From Symbiodinium sp. CCMP2592 (Eukaryota; Sar; Dinophyceae; Suessiales; Symbiodiniaceae): DNA of 64,000 nt. The stretch spans positions 62,001 to 126,000 of the forward strand of contig CAJNDT010000968.1 of assembly GCA_905221615.1 (NCBI GenBank). The letters run 5' to 3'. Positions 28,233 through 38,351 of the stretch are shown piece after piece. The notes under the pieces were generated by a model that worked only from the letters and a program-made list of their open reading frames with translations, had not been told where the DNA came from and ran no database searches. A program made the position numbers and the translations under genes. How positions within the stretch are numbered: the stretch's first letter is position 1; each line of letters starts with the position of its first letter.

Positions 28233-28719
28233 ATCCAAGCTGCAATAATCCCCACAACCCCATTATTTTTGTTCGACGTCTATATTATATGATACATTAC
28301 TATCCAAATCTGGCGGGCTGGGCACTAGGGCCCGTGGAGTGTGGGGTTTGGGATCCCTGAAAAAGGGGAAACCTGCTACAAAGTATGACAAGCTTGCCGT
28401 GGACGGGCACGCGGAAGGGACACCTGAAAGCAGCCTCCAGTCTTTGTCGTGAGGAGCTCAGCCGCCATGTCGCGCTTGTGAGTTGGTGGGCACCTTGGCC
28501 TTGAATCATGTTCGCTTCGGGTTCCTTGCAGGGGTTCTCCGGAGATTCTAGGGGGATCTATAAGGAACCCATACTGCAAGGAATCTCTTCAAGATCTATA
28601 ACCAGGCGATCATAAAGGGAATTGAGGTGACGTTGGATCTACGAAACACAGCAACATCGCTACGAGACGCTTCAAAACCTTGACAGAAATCTTATACCGT
28701 TGTAGAAGCCTTTCTTACC

Positions 28720-28930
28720 CCAAGAGGAGGCGGACAACCAAAATCATCCTATAGATTCCTTGCAAAATCCTTCTGAATCGTTCTTGGACTCCTTTCAAAA
28801 AATCCCCCTATAGTTCCCCCAGAAGGAGGCCGACCACCAAAAACCACCTTAAAGATTCCTTTCACATTCCTTTTGAATCTTTTTGTGGGAATCCTTTCAA
28901 AAAACCTTAACGTTACCAAGGAGGCGGACC
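28720..28930. repeat. Degenerate 100-bp tandem repeat leading into exon island f
   Basis: GGAGGCGGACAACCA, GGAGGCCGACCACCA and GGAGGCGGACCACTA occur at about 100-bp spacing, each followed by a similar CCTT/TTCAAAAAA stretch. The last copy is the start of the exon-like island. Copy at 51394-51600. Confidence 0.6.
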
Positions 28931-29013
28931 ACTACTACCTCTTCGCCTGCACCGGCCGAGCCTTTCAGCACTGGCGCCGAGACCTGCGCCGCCACGGCGG
29001 GCTCGAGGCCAGC
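28921..29013 (+). other. Exon-like island f
   Basis: Acceptor ACCAAG|GAGG, frame EADHYYLFACTGRAFQHWRR, then DLRRHGGLEAS, donor |GTGTCC. AG|G acceptor and 31 whole codons. Copy at 51586-51678. Confidence 0.45.
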
Positions 29014-29432
29014 GTGTCCTGATGACTCTGACAAAGGGAGGCTTTTAGGGTTTTATGGTGTGGTCGTTACGGTTTTTTAAAGTCGAGGGCTTTGTGGTGG
29101 GTCTCCAATTTTTGTGAAGGTTGCTGCGAATTGGTGATCCTTTGGGGGTCCTTTGCAATCTGTTTTCGGGATCCCGTCATGTAAGTCATGTAAGTTTTGC
29201 TACTGTCGTTCCTTCGTGTTGTATTGTAGCTACAAATTGGGGGCCCTGCAGAGGATACTGCTACCACTACTGCGCAGAATGATTGTCATATCCTGTCAGC
29301 AGCATCATCATACTGCCCGGTACAACAGAACAAAGTAACTGGTATTCCACTCCGACCCGACGGCCAAAGACCCCACCAAACAAGAAACAGCATGACCCTA
29401 ACTCCTAAACCCTAAACCCTAAAACCCTAAAG

Positions 29433-29551
29433 CTCTCTGCATGGTTTGTTTGATCGGCCAGTACGAAGAGGTGCAGTTGCACTACCTGCACGCGCTGTCG
29501 CCTCAGATGGTCGACCTCGAGCCCAGGCAGGAAATTGTTGGCCCTTTCTTT
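29433..29551 (+). other. Exon-like island g
   Basis: After CTAAAG| the frame reads MVCLIGQYEEVQLHYLHAL, then SPQMVDLEPRQEIVGPFF. Copy at 52098-52216. Possible donor within CAGGCAG|GA. Unknown family. Confidence 0.45.
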
Positions 29552-30192
29552 CTCGGGATGACGGGATTGGTGGGTTCAGGACTTGGGGTTGTGGGTTTAG
29601 GGTCGATTAGAGCTTTAGGATAGGAGTTTAGGAGTTGTGGTTTTCGGGTGTAGGATTGGGCATCTCAGGTGGATGGTTTAGGACTTCGCTTGTAGAGTTT
29701 AGGATGTGGGGTTAACATTCTGGGTTTTCAGGATTTGGGCATGTGGTTTCAGGTGGTTCTGGGTTTGGAGGTTAGGTTACCTGAGACCCGCTTCAAGCCG
29801 CAAGCGCTCCAGCTTCAATTCTACCCCTACGCTTTTTCAGCCATAAGCCCCGGAGTCTGACGCTTGAATCATTGAAAGAATTGCTTTAGAGCCCATTATG
29901 AATCCTACGAGGCAGTAGGTGGCAGAACTTCTGTGTTGTTTGTCAGCATCCCAGGGCACGAGCCACAGAAGCCCGGCCGGATGTCCAGCCCGACACCCAA
30001 CCACTCCCAGAGATCCCCAGGCCGACAAAATCCCGAGCCCACCACCCCAAATCCTTAAACCCTTTTCCCTCAAAATCTGAAACCCGAGAGCCCTAAACCC
30101 CTATCTAGATCCCTGAAATATCCCCTATAGATCCCCGATAGACCCCGTCTAAGCCCTTCAACCGTAACCCTTTGACCCTAAATAGCCCTAAG
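29552..30192. other. Telomere-word-rich intron-like DNA
   Basis: No coding content recognised. The copy is at 52217-52860. Confidence 0.45.
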
Positions 30193-30279
30193 TTCACTGA
30201 GGATGCGGAGCGCTCCGCAAATTTTTCGTCCGAGCCCTTCGACCACGAGGCCTTCCTCCCAGCTCCTTTGAGCTTCAAG
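30193..30279 (+). other. Exon-like island h
   Basis: After CCTAAG| the frame reads FTEDAERSANFSSEPFDHEA, then FLPAPLSFK. Copy at 52861-52950. Confidence 0.4.
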
Positions 30280-32468
30280 GCCGGGTGCTTCGAAAAGTTT
30301 GGGGCTTTGGGCTTTGAGGGTTTAGGGTTTACCCTAAACCCTAAACCTGAACCGTTTTAGGGTTTCTGCTTCGAAGATTTGGGGTCTGTAGAGCTTTGTC
30401 TTTCAGGATGTTTGCAGTGTTCTGGGCTCTATAGGGGTTAGTGAGGGTTGGGTTTGAGGATTTCTTCGGTGCAATGGGCTCTATAGGTTTTTTGCTGGTC
30501 TTTTCCTCCAGGATTTTTCTTCAGGGTGTTATAGGCTTTCTTCTTCGATGTTTGGGTTTCCCAGGCTTTTGAAGTGGGGTTCAGCAAGGGGTTATCAAGG
30601 GTTTAATAAGGGTGTCATAAGGACTTCCAGCAACACCGTACTTCTCATATTTGGAGATCCCATTTTCTGAAGCCAACAATCTCGAGAGCCCTAAACCCCG
30701 CTTCTCAAAACCTCTCGGAAACTCGAAGATGCCAGGCTTCTGCAAACGAACTTCCTCACAATGCCATCCTCCACGCGCCTCCGCATGCTCCGGGTCGGCC
30801 CGCTGCGGGCAGCAGGCGGAATAAGTTGGAAGAAGCGTGTATGTAGGCGTGGAATGAAATCACCTTCTTGCGGCGTTGACGAAGTGTACGAATCAAGTTT
30901 GGATGCAGCCGTGTCTTTTGATGCTCGGGGGTTTCGAGAGGTGACAGAGACCGTGTTGATTGCACGGTATCGGGTTGCTGTCAGGGTTTCCGGCGTTCTG
31001 GGGTTTCGAATTGTTTGGAGTTGTTACCTTCAATAATCACTACAACCCAAAGCCCTGAAACCCTTAGCTTAAAACCTTAAGACTTGAAACAATGCTTGGA
31101 AGCTTCTTCGAGGTTTCGAGGTTTGCGAGGCTATGTCCTAGAATCCCTAGAAACTGTCAGTTGTGGATTAAGATTTTGAGCTCCTGCATCCAGGCGCCCG
31201 CTGGTTGATGTCGTGGAGCTTCTTGGTCTGACCTTCGAGGACTGACATGGAAGGCCCACAGCTACCACAAGCCCTTTCAAGTTGCATCGCTTAAGCCCTA
31301 AACGCTGACTAAACCCTGTTTGCAGCGTACCACGTTTAACGGCCTTTAGGCCAAAGGGCTGTTTTCATGCTATGTTCTCAGGGTCTCCTTAGTTAGGATT
31401 GGTGAAGGAGCCCGAATCTCCTAAAACCCCAATCCTCAGGTTCTGTGCGGCGTCTGCGGCGGCGCCGGCGAAGAGAGCACCGGAGCTTCCGCCCTGCGGG
31501 AACTTCCAGGCTCCCTTGTGAAGAGAGTTGTTCTAGAGTGCTTTTACCACGATTTCCATTGGCGTCGTGTAGTTGTATTCGGGCATCACAAGCCTCTATA
31601 GGATCTTACAGAGTTTCGAGGTCTTTCGGTCTTTTTCAATCTTCGGCATTTTGGGGCTTAGGGTCCTTAAGGCGTGGCATTCGAGTCTAGCGCTTTGGGT
31701 GTAGGGCGTAGGGTGCAGGCCTTAGACCCAAAGCCGCCAAGCCCCAAACCGTAAACTCGAACCGTAAAGCCTATCCATCAGCCCTGGAAACGAAACCGAG
31801 ACTGGGAACTCCAAGCCAGAAGCCCCAAACCCGAAGATGTCAGCCATCGATCCCGTGAGCCCAGCAACCCCCAATGCCTGCATCGAATGACTCCCAACTG
31901 TGTCCTCCACCCCGAGCAGTACATCTACAAACTCGATCCCTAAACCGTCGAACCCTGCAAGCCTAGACCCCTGAACCCCTGAAACCTAAAACAAAAGCCC
32001 CAAACCCTAACCCCCAAACCCGAAACTCTAAGCCTTGAACTCCCCCAAACGACGGCCCCTGGAGGCGTGGATCCTGAAGGCGACCTGCTGGGGAGGAGGC
32101 CCAGATCCGTTATTCTCAGAGAGCCAGGATCCCTGATTTCAGGAAGGTAGCTTGCGCTATCAGGGGCTTATGATCTAAAGTATACCCCTGAATTGAGGAG
32201 TGTTGGAGTGTATCTTAAAACTGTAAGGGGCTTAGTTTCATGATCGAAGTAATAGGAATGTAGCACTATGATTTAAAGAATCCTTGTTGAAGTTGTATTG
32301 GGTTCCCTGAGTCTTTGCCAAACGGGGTTTAGGGGTTTGGGGCACAGTTCTCTTTGTTTGTTGTTTTTGTTGAGGGGGGGGTGGGAGGGGCGGGGTTAGG
32401 GTTCGGGGAGTTGTTCAGATTCGTCGGAACTCATGGTCTGCTGCTTAGGGCTCATGCTTCCAAACTCT
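30280..32468. other. Intron-like DNA between islands h and i
   Basis: Mostly T/G-rich telomere-like words. Weak islands at 30761-30830 (MPSSTRLRMLRVGPLRAAGG) and 31440-31530, where two frames are equally plausible. Copies at 52951-55135. Confidence 0.4.
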
Positions 32469-32588
32469 CATGCTGCGCTGCCACACGCTGTTCTGTTGGA
32501 AGCTGTAGGCGACCCGCGCGAGCGAACGGAGCTGATCGGGGCAGACGGCTATGCCGGCGTGGCATGCGACCTGATCGCAACTGGCTTG
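32469..32588 (+). other. Exon-like island i
   Basis: Reads HAALPHAVLLEAVGDPRERT, then ELIGADGYAGVACDLIATGL. Identical copy at 55136-55255. Strongly protein-like composition; unknown family. Confidence 0.45.
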
Positions 32589-33964
32589 CGGTTGAGGGTT
32601 TAGACTTTCGGCCTTTCGGCTCGTCTTCAAAACGCATTTTCAACACCGTATAAGCACCCTTGGAAACAAGCCTATTCTAACTAAAAAGGAGGAAGAAGCT
32701 TCAGAGCAATAGCTTCATTCTGATTCTGAAGAGCTAGATATATTATCCCCATAACGTGGCACAAGAAGGAGCAAGCGGGAGCTAGCCCGCAGGAATTCCC
32801 TTCACCCGAAATCACACAAGTTGCATGCCGCAGCAAAGATCCTTTTACAAGGGCTCCGGCCACCCCGGTATCCTTAAACCGAAACACTGAATCCCAAGTG
32901 GAAGGGCCAAATATCTCTATCCTAATCAAATCTGTACCTGTACAGTACATCCTAAGCCTTTGTAAGCCCAAAGTGGTGTTCGTTTTCCCGTCGAGTTTGA
33001 CCGCGATCCCTTCCCCGAACCGTCAAACCGTAAAGCCTAAACCTGAGAGCTTGAAAAGCGGAAGTCCTATATTCCTGAACTAAGGAATACGCCTTAACTC
33101 CAGAGATGCAGAGGATGTCTAGGGGATTTTGAAGTCATCGGGCTGACAGGCAGAACACCAAACCCCTAAAGCCTTGCAAACCACCGAAACGCCTTAAAGA
33201 CTCCTTTAATGGTGCAAGTCAGGCTGGAGCCCTGCACACAACTTCTGCTTCTCTGCATTGCTGCCGAGGTCTGCCATCCGAATGTTTAGAGCTGTTGGCG
33301 TGTTAGGGTTGTTAGAGCTTCAGGGGTTTGAGGTTTTGGTAGGATCCGCCGTTGGGTTTCCCTACATGTTTGGGGCTTCGTCTAGGAAGTTCCTCAAAGG
33401 TTATCACACGAAGGTAGCTTTTCTGGGCTGCATGCATTGGGATTGAGGGCGTCCGGTTGTTGGATTTAAGGTTTATGCGGCTGAACTGAAGAAGCTGCAG
33501 GTCGATTCGGGTAGTTCTCTAAGTTAGGGCGCTTTGGCAGGGCCAAGTTTCATACAGAAGCCGATCAATCGGTCAGTAGGCCCTGCCAGGGGGGCTAGAG
33601 ATTTAACGCTTTGTTCCATGATCTTCATGGCAGCAGGCATGCTGTGGCACAAGGGACTCCTCAAGACTTGTTGCGCATTCTTTCGCACTTCGCTAAACCC
33701 ATGGCAGTGTTCTTGCCGTCTCAATCAAGGACTCCAAGCCCCTAATCCAGAAACTCTAAAAAACAACCCGAACCCTAAGGCAAAGAGGGCATAAAAGCAA
33801 CGAGCAAAAACCAGGACCCCAAGTGCCCAACCCATCCGAAGCAACCACGCCAATCTCTAAAGCCCTAAACTCTCAACTTTCCTGAACCCTGGACCTTGAA
33901 CCCTAAACTCCCCTAAATCCGAAGCTCAAACCCCTAACCCTAAAAGTCACAAGCCATAAACCCG
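32589..33964. other. Intron-like DNA between islands i and j
   Basis: No coding content recognised; copy at 55256-56618. Confidence 0.4.
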
Positions 33965-34048
33965 GATGCGAAGGAACCGCACCTGGCAGTTGCGCGGCCA
34001 GACCATCGGCAACTGCTTCTCGAGCTCGGCGACCTTCTACCATGCAAG
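33965..34048 (+). other. Exon-like island j
   Basis: Reads DAKEPHLAVARPDHRQLLLE, then LGDLLPCK. A second frame (RNRTWQLRGQTIGNCF) is also open, so the frame is uncertain. Copy at 56619-56702. Confidence 0.35.
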
Positions 34049-35199
34049 GCCTGTGCACCTTCAAAGGGGACCTCTAAGGGCTTCATGAAGTTTCTTTAAG
34101 GGTTCGCCTAAAGTGGCCTGTAAAGGGACCGGCCAGTAAAAAGGATTCCGTTTGGGGTTTAGGACTCAGGGTCCGGATTTGCAGTTTTAGGCTTTTGGGG
34201 TTTGGGGTAGGCAAGCCCACGGTCGGCCTCTTGGCGACGGTCCGGTTCTCCCGATGTGCGCTTGGCCTTAACAGCCCTGGTCCAAGCCAGGCAAGCAAAG
34301 CCACTTCATCGGATTCTACAGGGCCTAGGGTGTTTACAAGATTTCATGGGGTCTTGGTGGGGTTCTTAAGAGCTTCAGGTGCCCAGTTTACCAGTGTCCA
34401 GCAGCTCCAGCAATGTGGCGTGACCTAAAGCCGTCAGTGAGCACTGGCATTCATTAAATCAGGGCCCCCTTCAGTGTTCCCATGATGAGAGCGACATACT
34501 CTCTTCGAGGTTCAGAATTGACCCTAACTTCACGAGTATAGTATCTTAGAGTACCTTATACTGTTTTACTCTATAGCAAGATAGTATAGCTGATCGGATC
34601 AACTATGGTACTAGAGTACGGTGCCTTATGCTATGGTGATGCTGCGCAGCTCCCAGGCACATCTGTCAAGCGCTCAACGCCACGCTGCCGACGCCGCCAG
34701 TCTGTTCAACACCATAAGCCGCAAACCATAAACCCTAAACCCCAAATCGTAACCCCCAAAAGCCCTAAACTAAAAGGTTGCACGCTTGACAGGGTGTTGA
34801 CGCCTAAGAACAAATTGGCCACCCTTTGGCACCAGTGCCGTAGAAAACACGGAAGCGAGGCATACATGTCATTCGACATCATGTTTTGGTGTACCAGAGT
34901 GCATTTCTCATTACTACGATGATCGAGTCTCCTTTCGTCAACTGTTCAGCATGCAGGCATGGAGATCTGGATCAATTCGGGTCATGTACAATGACAGGCT
35001 TTAAAACGCAGGTATGGACTGTGACTGTTCTCGCCGACTCTGTACCTCTAGAGTTCGCCCTGCGGGTTCTCCAGTTTCCTGCTCCAACCCTTATAGAAGA
35101 ACTCATGCAGGAATCCCTGAAGCCTGATAAACAAGGACGCGTGCGGGGTGTCCTTGCGGGTTCCAAGGTCCCAGCAGATCGTTGGCTGCTGCTCCATCG
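34049..35199. other. Intron-like DNA with a palindromic AT-rich patch
   Basis: At 34540-34625 repeated GTAC/TATA words form partial inverted repeats (copy 57155-57250). Nothing else recognised. Confidence 0.4.
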
Positions 35200-35290
35200 G
35201 CTGCTACGGTCTGTCTCGCGTTTGGCTGAACTCCGAGGTGCCGGAGTGCTACCAGGAGACCGCCGGGGCCTGCTTTTGCAATAAGGGGCT
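35200..35290 (+). other. Exon-like island k
   Basis: Reads GCYGLSRVWLNSEVPECYQE, then TAGACFCNKGL. Cys-rich. Copy at about 57948-58040. Confidence 0.4.
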
Positions 35291-35570
35291 TGGAACTATC
35301 AGTGGTAGTATTCCCGGACAGCCATCAAATACTTCTCGGAATAGTTAGTAATGATTTGTGGGTTTGTACTGCAGCAGATACCCCCCAAAACCCAATTTCG
35401 AAATGTTTGGAAGGCCACAATATTAGGTGCAAAGGAAGGGGGAACTATGGGGGAACCAGGGGCATCCTAGGCTTTTTCTTGTTTACAAAGCGCACGGGGC
35501 TCCCCTCCTCGCAACCTGAGGCTCCCCGAGCACCGAAGAAAGCCAGAAAGCCCTGAAGTCCAAGAGCCCG

Positions 35571-35712
35571 TTTTAGGGGTTTAGGGTTTAGGGGTTTAGG
35601 GTTTGGGGGTTTAGGGGCTTAGGGGTTCAGGGTGTAGGGGTTTAGAGTTTAGGGGTTTGGGGGTTAGGGGTTTGGGGTTTAGGGGTTTATGGTTTAGGGG
35701 TTTAGGCGGTTA
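35571..35712 (+). repeat. TTTAGGGG minisatellite
   Basis: Seven- to nine-base telomere-like units (GGGTTTAGGGGTTTAGGG) in near-perfect tandem; a shorter copy lies at 58321-58411. Confidence 0.8.
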
Positions 35713-35880
35713 CCTCAGCGGCCCCAAGCTCTGAACGCTGAAGCCGGGAGGAATATGACTCTCCTCCGCCAGTGCTGCCGCATCTCACACCGCATTCATA
35801 TTCTTATGGGGCTGAGCCGTGAGCTGCAGCGTGTTCGCCTCAACCCTATAGTTGTCCCTTTAAACCCCAATCCGCCTTTT

Positions 35881-35973
35881 CCTGTCGACCAGCCCAGGTT
35901 TGCGCCGGAGGAGGAGCCCATCGGCGTCCCGACGAAGGTGCCCGACCGGCGAGCTCAAGAGGACCGTGGATAG
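35881..35973 (+). other. Exon-like island l
   Basis: Reads PVDQPRFAPEEEPIGVPTK, then VPDRRAQEDRG and TAG. Copy at 58732-58824 is unchanged. Confidence 0.4.
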
Positions 35974-36421
35974 GGGTTTAGAATTGAAGGGTTTCAGGGT
36001 TTTGGGGGTTCAGGGTTTGAGGGTTCAGGGTTGTAGGGCTTTCAGGGTTGCAGGGTGTTTAGCGTTGCACGGTTTCTAGGGTTTGGGATTTAGGGTCTTG
36101 GGTTTAGGGCTTTTAGGGTTTGAGGTTTTATTTGGGTTTAGGGTTTAAGGTACAAATCAACAGCATAATAATGGTCGCGGTCTGGGGGGAAGCAGGATTC
36201 CCAGAAAACGCCAGAAAAGTGCCGAGCCCCAGACCTTCAACTCCCAAGCTTTGACGCCGCTGGCCCTGATCTCCGAGCCCTAAACCGTAAACCCTAAACC
36301 ATGAACTCTTAAACCACCCGAAAGCAAATGACATTTTAAAGGCCAACCCCTGAGTTAAAGCCCTAAAGCACCCGAAACCCTGGAAGCTATTGAACTCCTA
36401 AAGCCAAGAAGCCCCCAAAAG

Positions 36422-36526
36422 CTCAGCCGGAACTGCAAGGAGCTCGCCCGGGCTTTCCTTCGGAAGCACGAGGAAGCGCAAAGCACCGAGATCGACTGGG
36501 ATCCCCCTCTGCAGGTGCCGGAAGAC
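36422..36526 (+). other. Exon-like island m
   Basis: Reads LSRNCKELARAFLRKHEEAQ, then STEIDWDPPLQVPED. Copy at 59269-59373 has one residue change. Confidence 0.45.
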
Positions 36527-36899
36527 AATGGAAAAAGACCAGCAGTTTGCGGGAGCGTTTGCTCGATGCGGCGGTTTAGGGCCGTAGTGATTTGTGCTTT
36601 TGGGTTTGTGGATTTAGTTCGTGGAGCTTTCCCGCTTGGTGTTTTAGGCTTTCGGGGTTAGTGGGTTTAGGGGCTTGGTGTTTCAATTTGGAGATTTAAT
36701 GTGGTCCTGTCCTGGGACTTCAGGTTTGGTATGCCGGGCTGGTTTTGGGGTTTAGGTCTTGGGATTGCACATGCTACGTGTATCCTTTTCCATTGCGGTG
36801 TTGGGTATTATCATCCGGTGTTCGAAAAGGTTTTCGGACTTACTGCTTCCTAGTAAACCCAATAAAACAACACCATCTACTTAAATAGCGTCTTCGAGC

Positions 36900-37037
36900 G
36901 AGCCAACGGCGACTTCGTCTTGTTGCGGACGGCGTACGAGGACAGACGGGCCAACAGGGAGGGAGCTTTGGTAGAGCACTTTGGGTGGTATTACGATTCC
37001 TTTACCAAGCCAGTGACCTTTCCGTTTTGTGCTTAGG
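36900..37037 (+). other. Exon-like island n, possible last exon
   Basis: After AATAG| the frame reads VFERANGDFVLLRTAYEDRR, then ANREGALVEHFGWYYDSF, ending at TAG. The copy at 59768-59905 has several amino-acid changes and a lost acceptor, so that copy is probably decaying. Confidence 0.45.
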
Positions 37038-38039
37038 GGTTAGGCGTTCGGGTTTTAAGCTCAGGGTTTGGCATTAAGAGGCTCATGGTTTGGATGTTGG
37101 GGTTTGGGTTTCAAGCTTAGGTTCGTTTCTGTTTGCTGTATCAGCTTTGGGTGCAAGAAGACACCCTTCAACCCTCAGAAAGACAGAATCAAATGCTAGG
37201 GCCATCTAGTGAGGTTATGTTGCTTACCACAAGCCCAGAAGGATGTGGCGTTCAGGCCTGGCCACACAGACTGCTGGCAGGAGGAGGCCCAGCCGGGCTT
37301 GAGATGATTATATGGGGGCCTTAATCATTAGAGTCGGGTTACTCTAAGGGTCTTTCTAGAGGGTTCATAAGTGCTTCTACAAGCCCGTAACGTAGGGGCC
37401 TGAATAATTGGAGCAGGTTTCGGTGGTATGCCAGACATTCCAAGGCCTAGGCCCTAAACCACAGACCGCAAAGCCGCCTAGGCCCTAAATCCTAAACCCA
37501 GACCTAAACCCTATAGGGCCTACATCCTGAGCCCTAAACCACAGGAAGGAAGCCCTTTAAAGTACGAGGCGTCATGGATGTCCTTGAATCGTAAGCCCTA
37601 TAAGCCCCAACCCTGAAGAAAAACCCTTCAAAGTACTGGACGTAAATGGATTTTCACAGTGGTTCTTGGACGCTCGGTCTTCCATCCAGGACTTGCGGGG
37701 TTTTTGGAGCTTAAGAAGTCATGGGAGGGAGCACTTAGGTTTCAGGGGTTCAGCTGTGGGGAGAAATTAGGATCGATGGGCCCCTCGGCCCCAAGACCGT
37801 GAACCCTGAAAGATGACTACCTTGTTGATTTCTCCTGCAGGCCCCGATGTACCCCAAACTTGGCCTCTGCCCCGAGACCCAAACAGACCGGAAGCGTCAA
37901 AACGACTGAGAGCTTGCACGGCCTGAAGCCAAAACGACCAGCCCCCTAACACTTAAACCCTAAACCCTAAACCGTAGCCAAAAGTCTCAGCCCCGGTTCT
38001 CCCCGGATCCTCCACAACCAGCCAGCGGCGTGCCCTCAG
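37038..38039. other. Spacer upstream of gene B
   Basis: Contains the dispersed repeat at 37220-37300 and a stretch shared with 60100-61210 (before D) and in part with 42960-43560 (before C). Confidence 0.5.
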
Positions 38040-38095
38040 GATTTTCAGCTTAGCTGCGGTCGTGCGTGCGCTGCAGCGCGCGCTGCCATCCAAAG
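38040..38095 (+). CDS. 56-bp candidate first exon of FNIP gene B
   Basis: CTCAG|GATTTTC to CCAAAG|GCCCC; reads FSLAAVVRALQRALPSK. See the copy before gene A. Confidence 0.45.
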
Positions 38096-38351
38096 GCCCC
38101 ACAATCATTGCTAGAATGAAGAGAGTGTCTACCATGTATAATGTTTCTTTCTTCTCTTTAAAAATTTATCCTGTCCAATATTGCGGTTCTCCCAGCATCG
38201 TGGAGCCAGTTGAGTTTGACAGTCTGCAGTTGCCGGGCATTGAGCATTAAAGACGATTTTGCCAGCATGATGCATGTTCGCCGCACAGAGCTGTTTGTGC
38301 TCACAGCCAGAGAGGCAGTCCGGCAAGTTCTTTAGATCCGCCACAAAGGCC

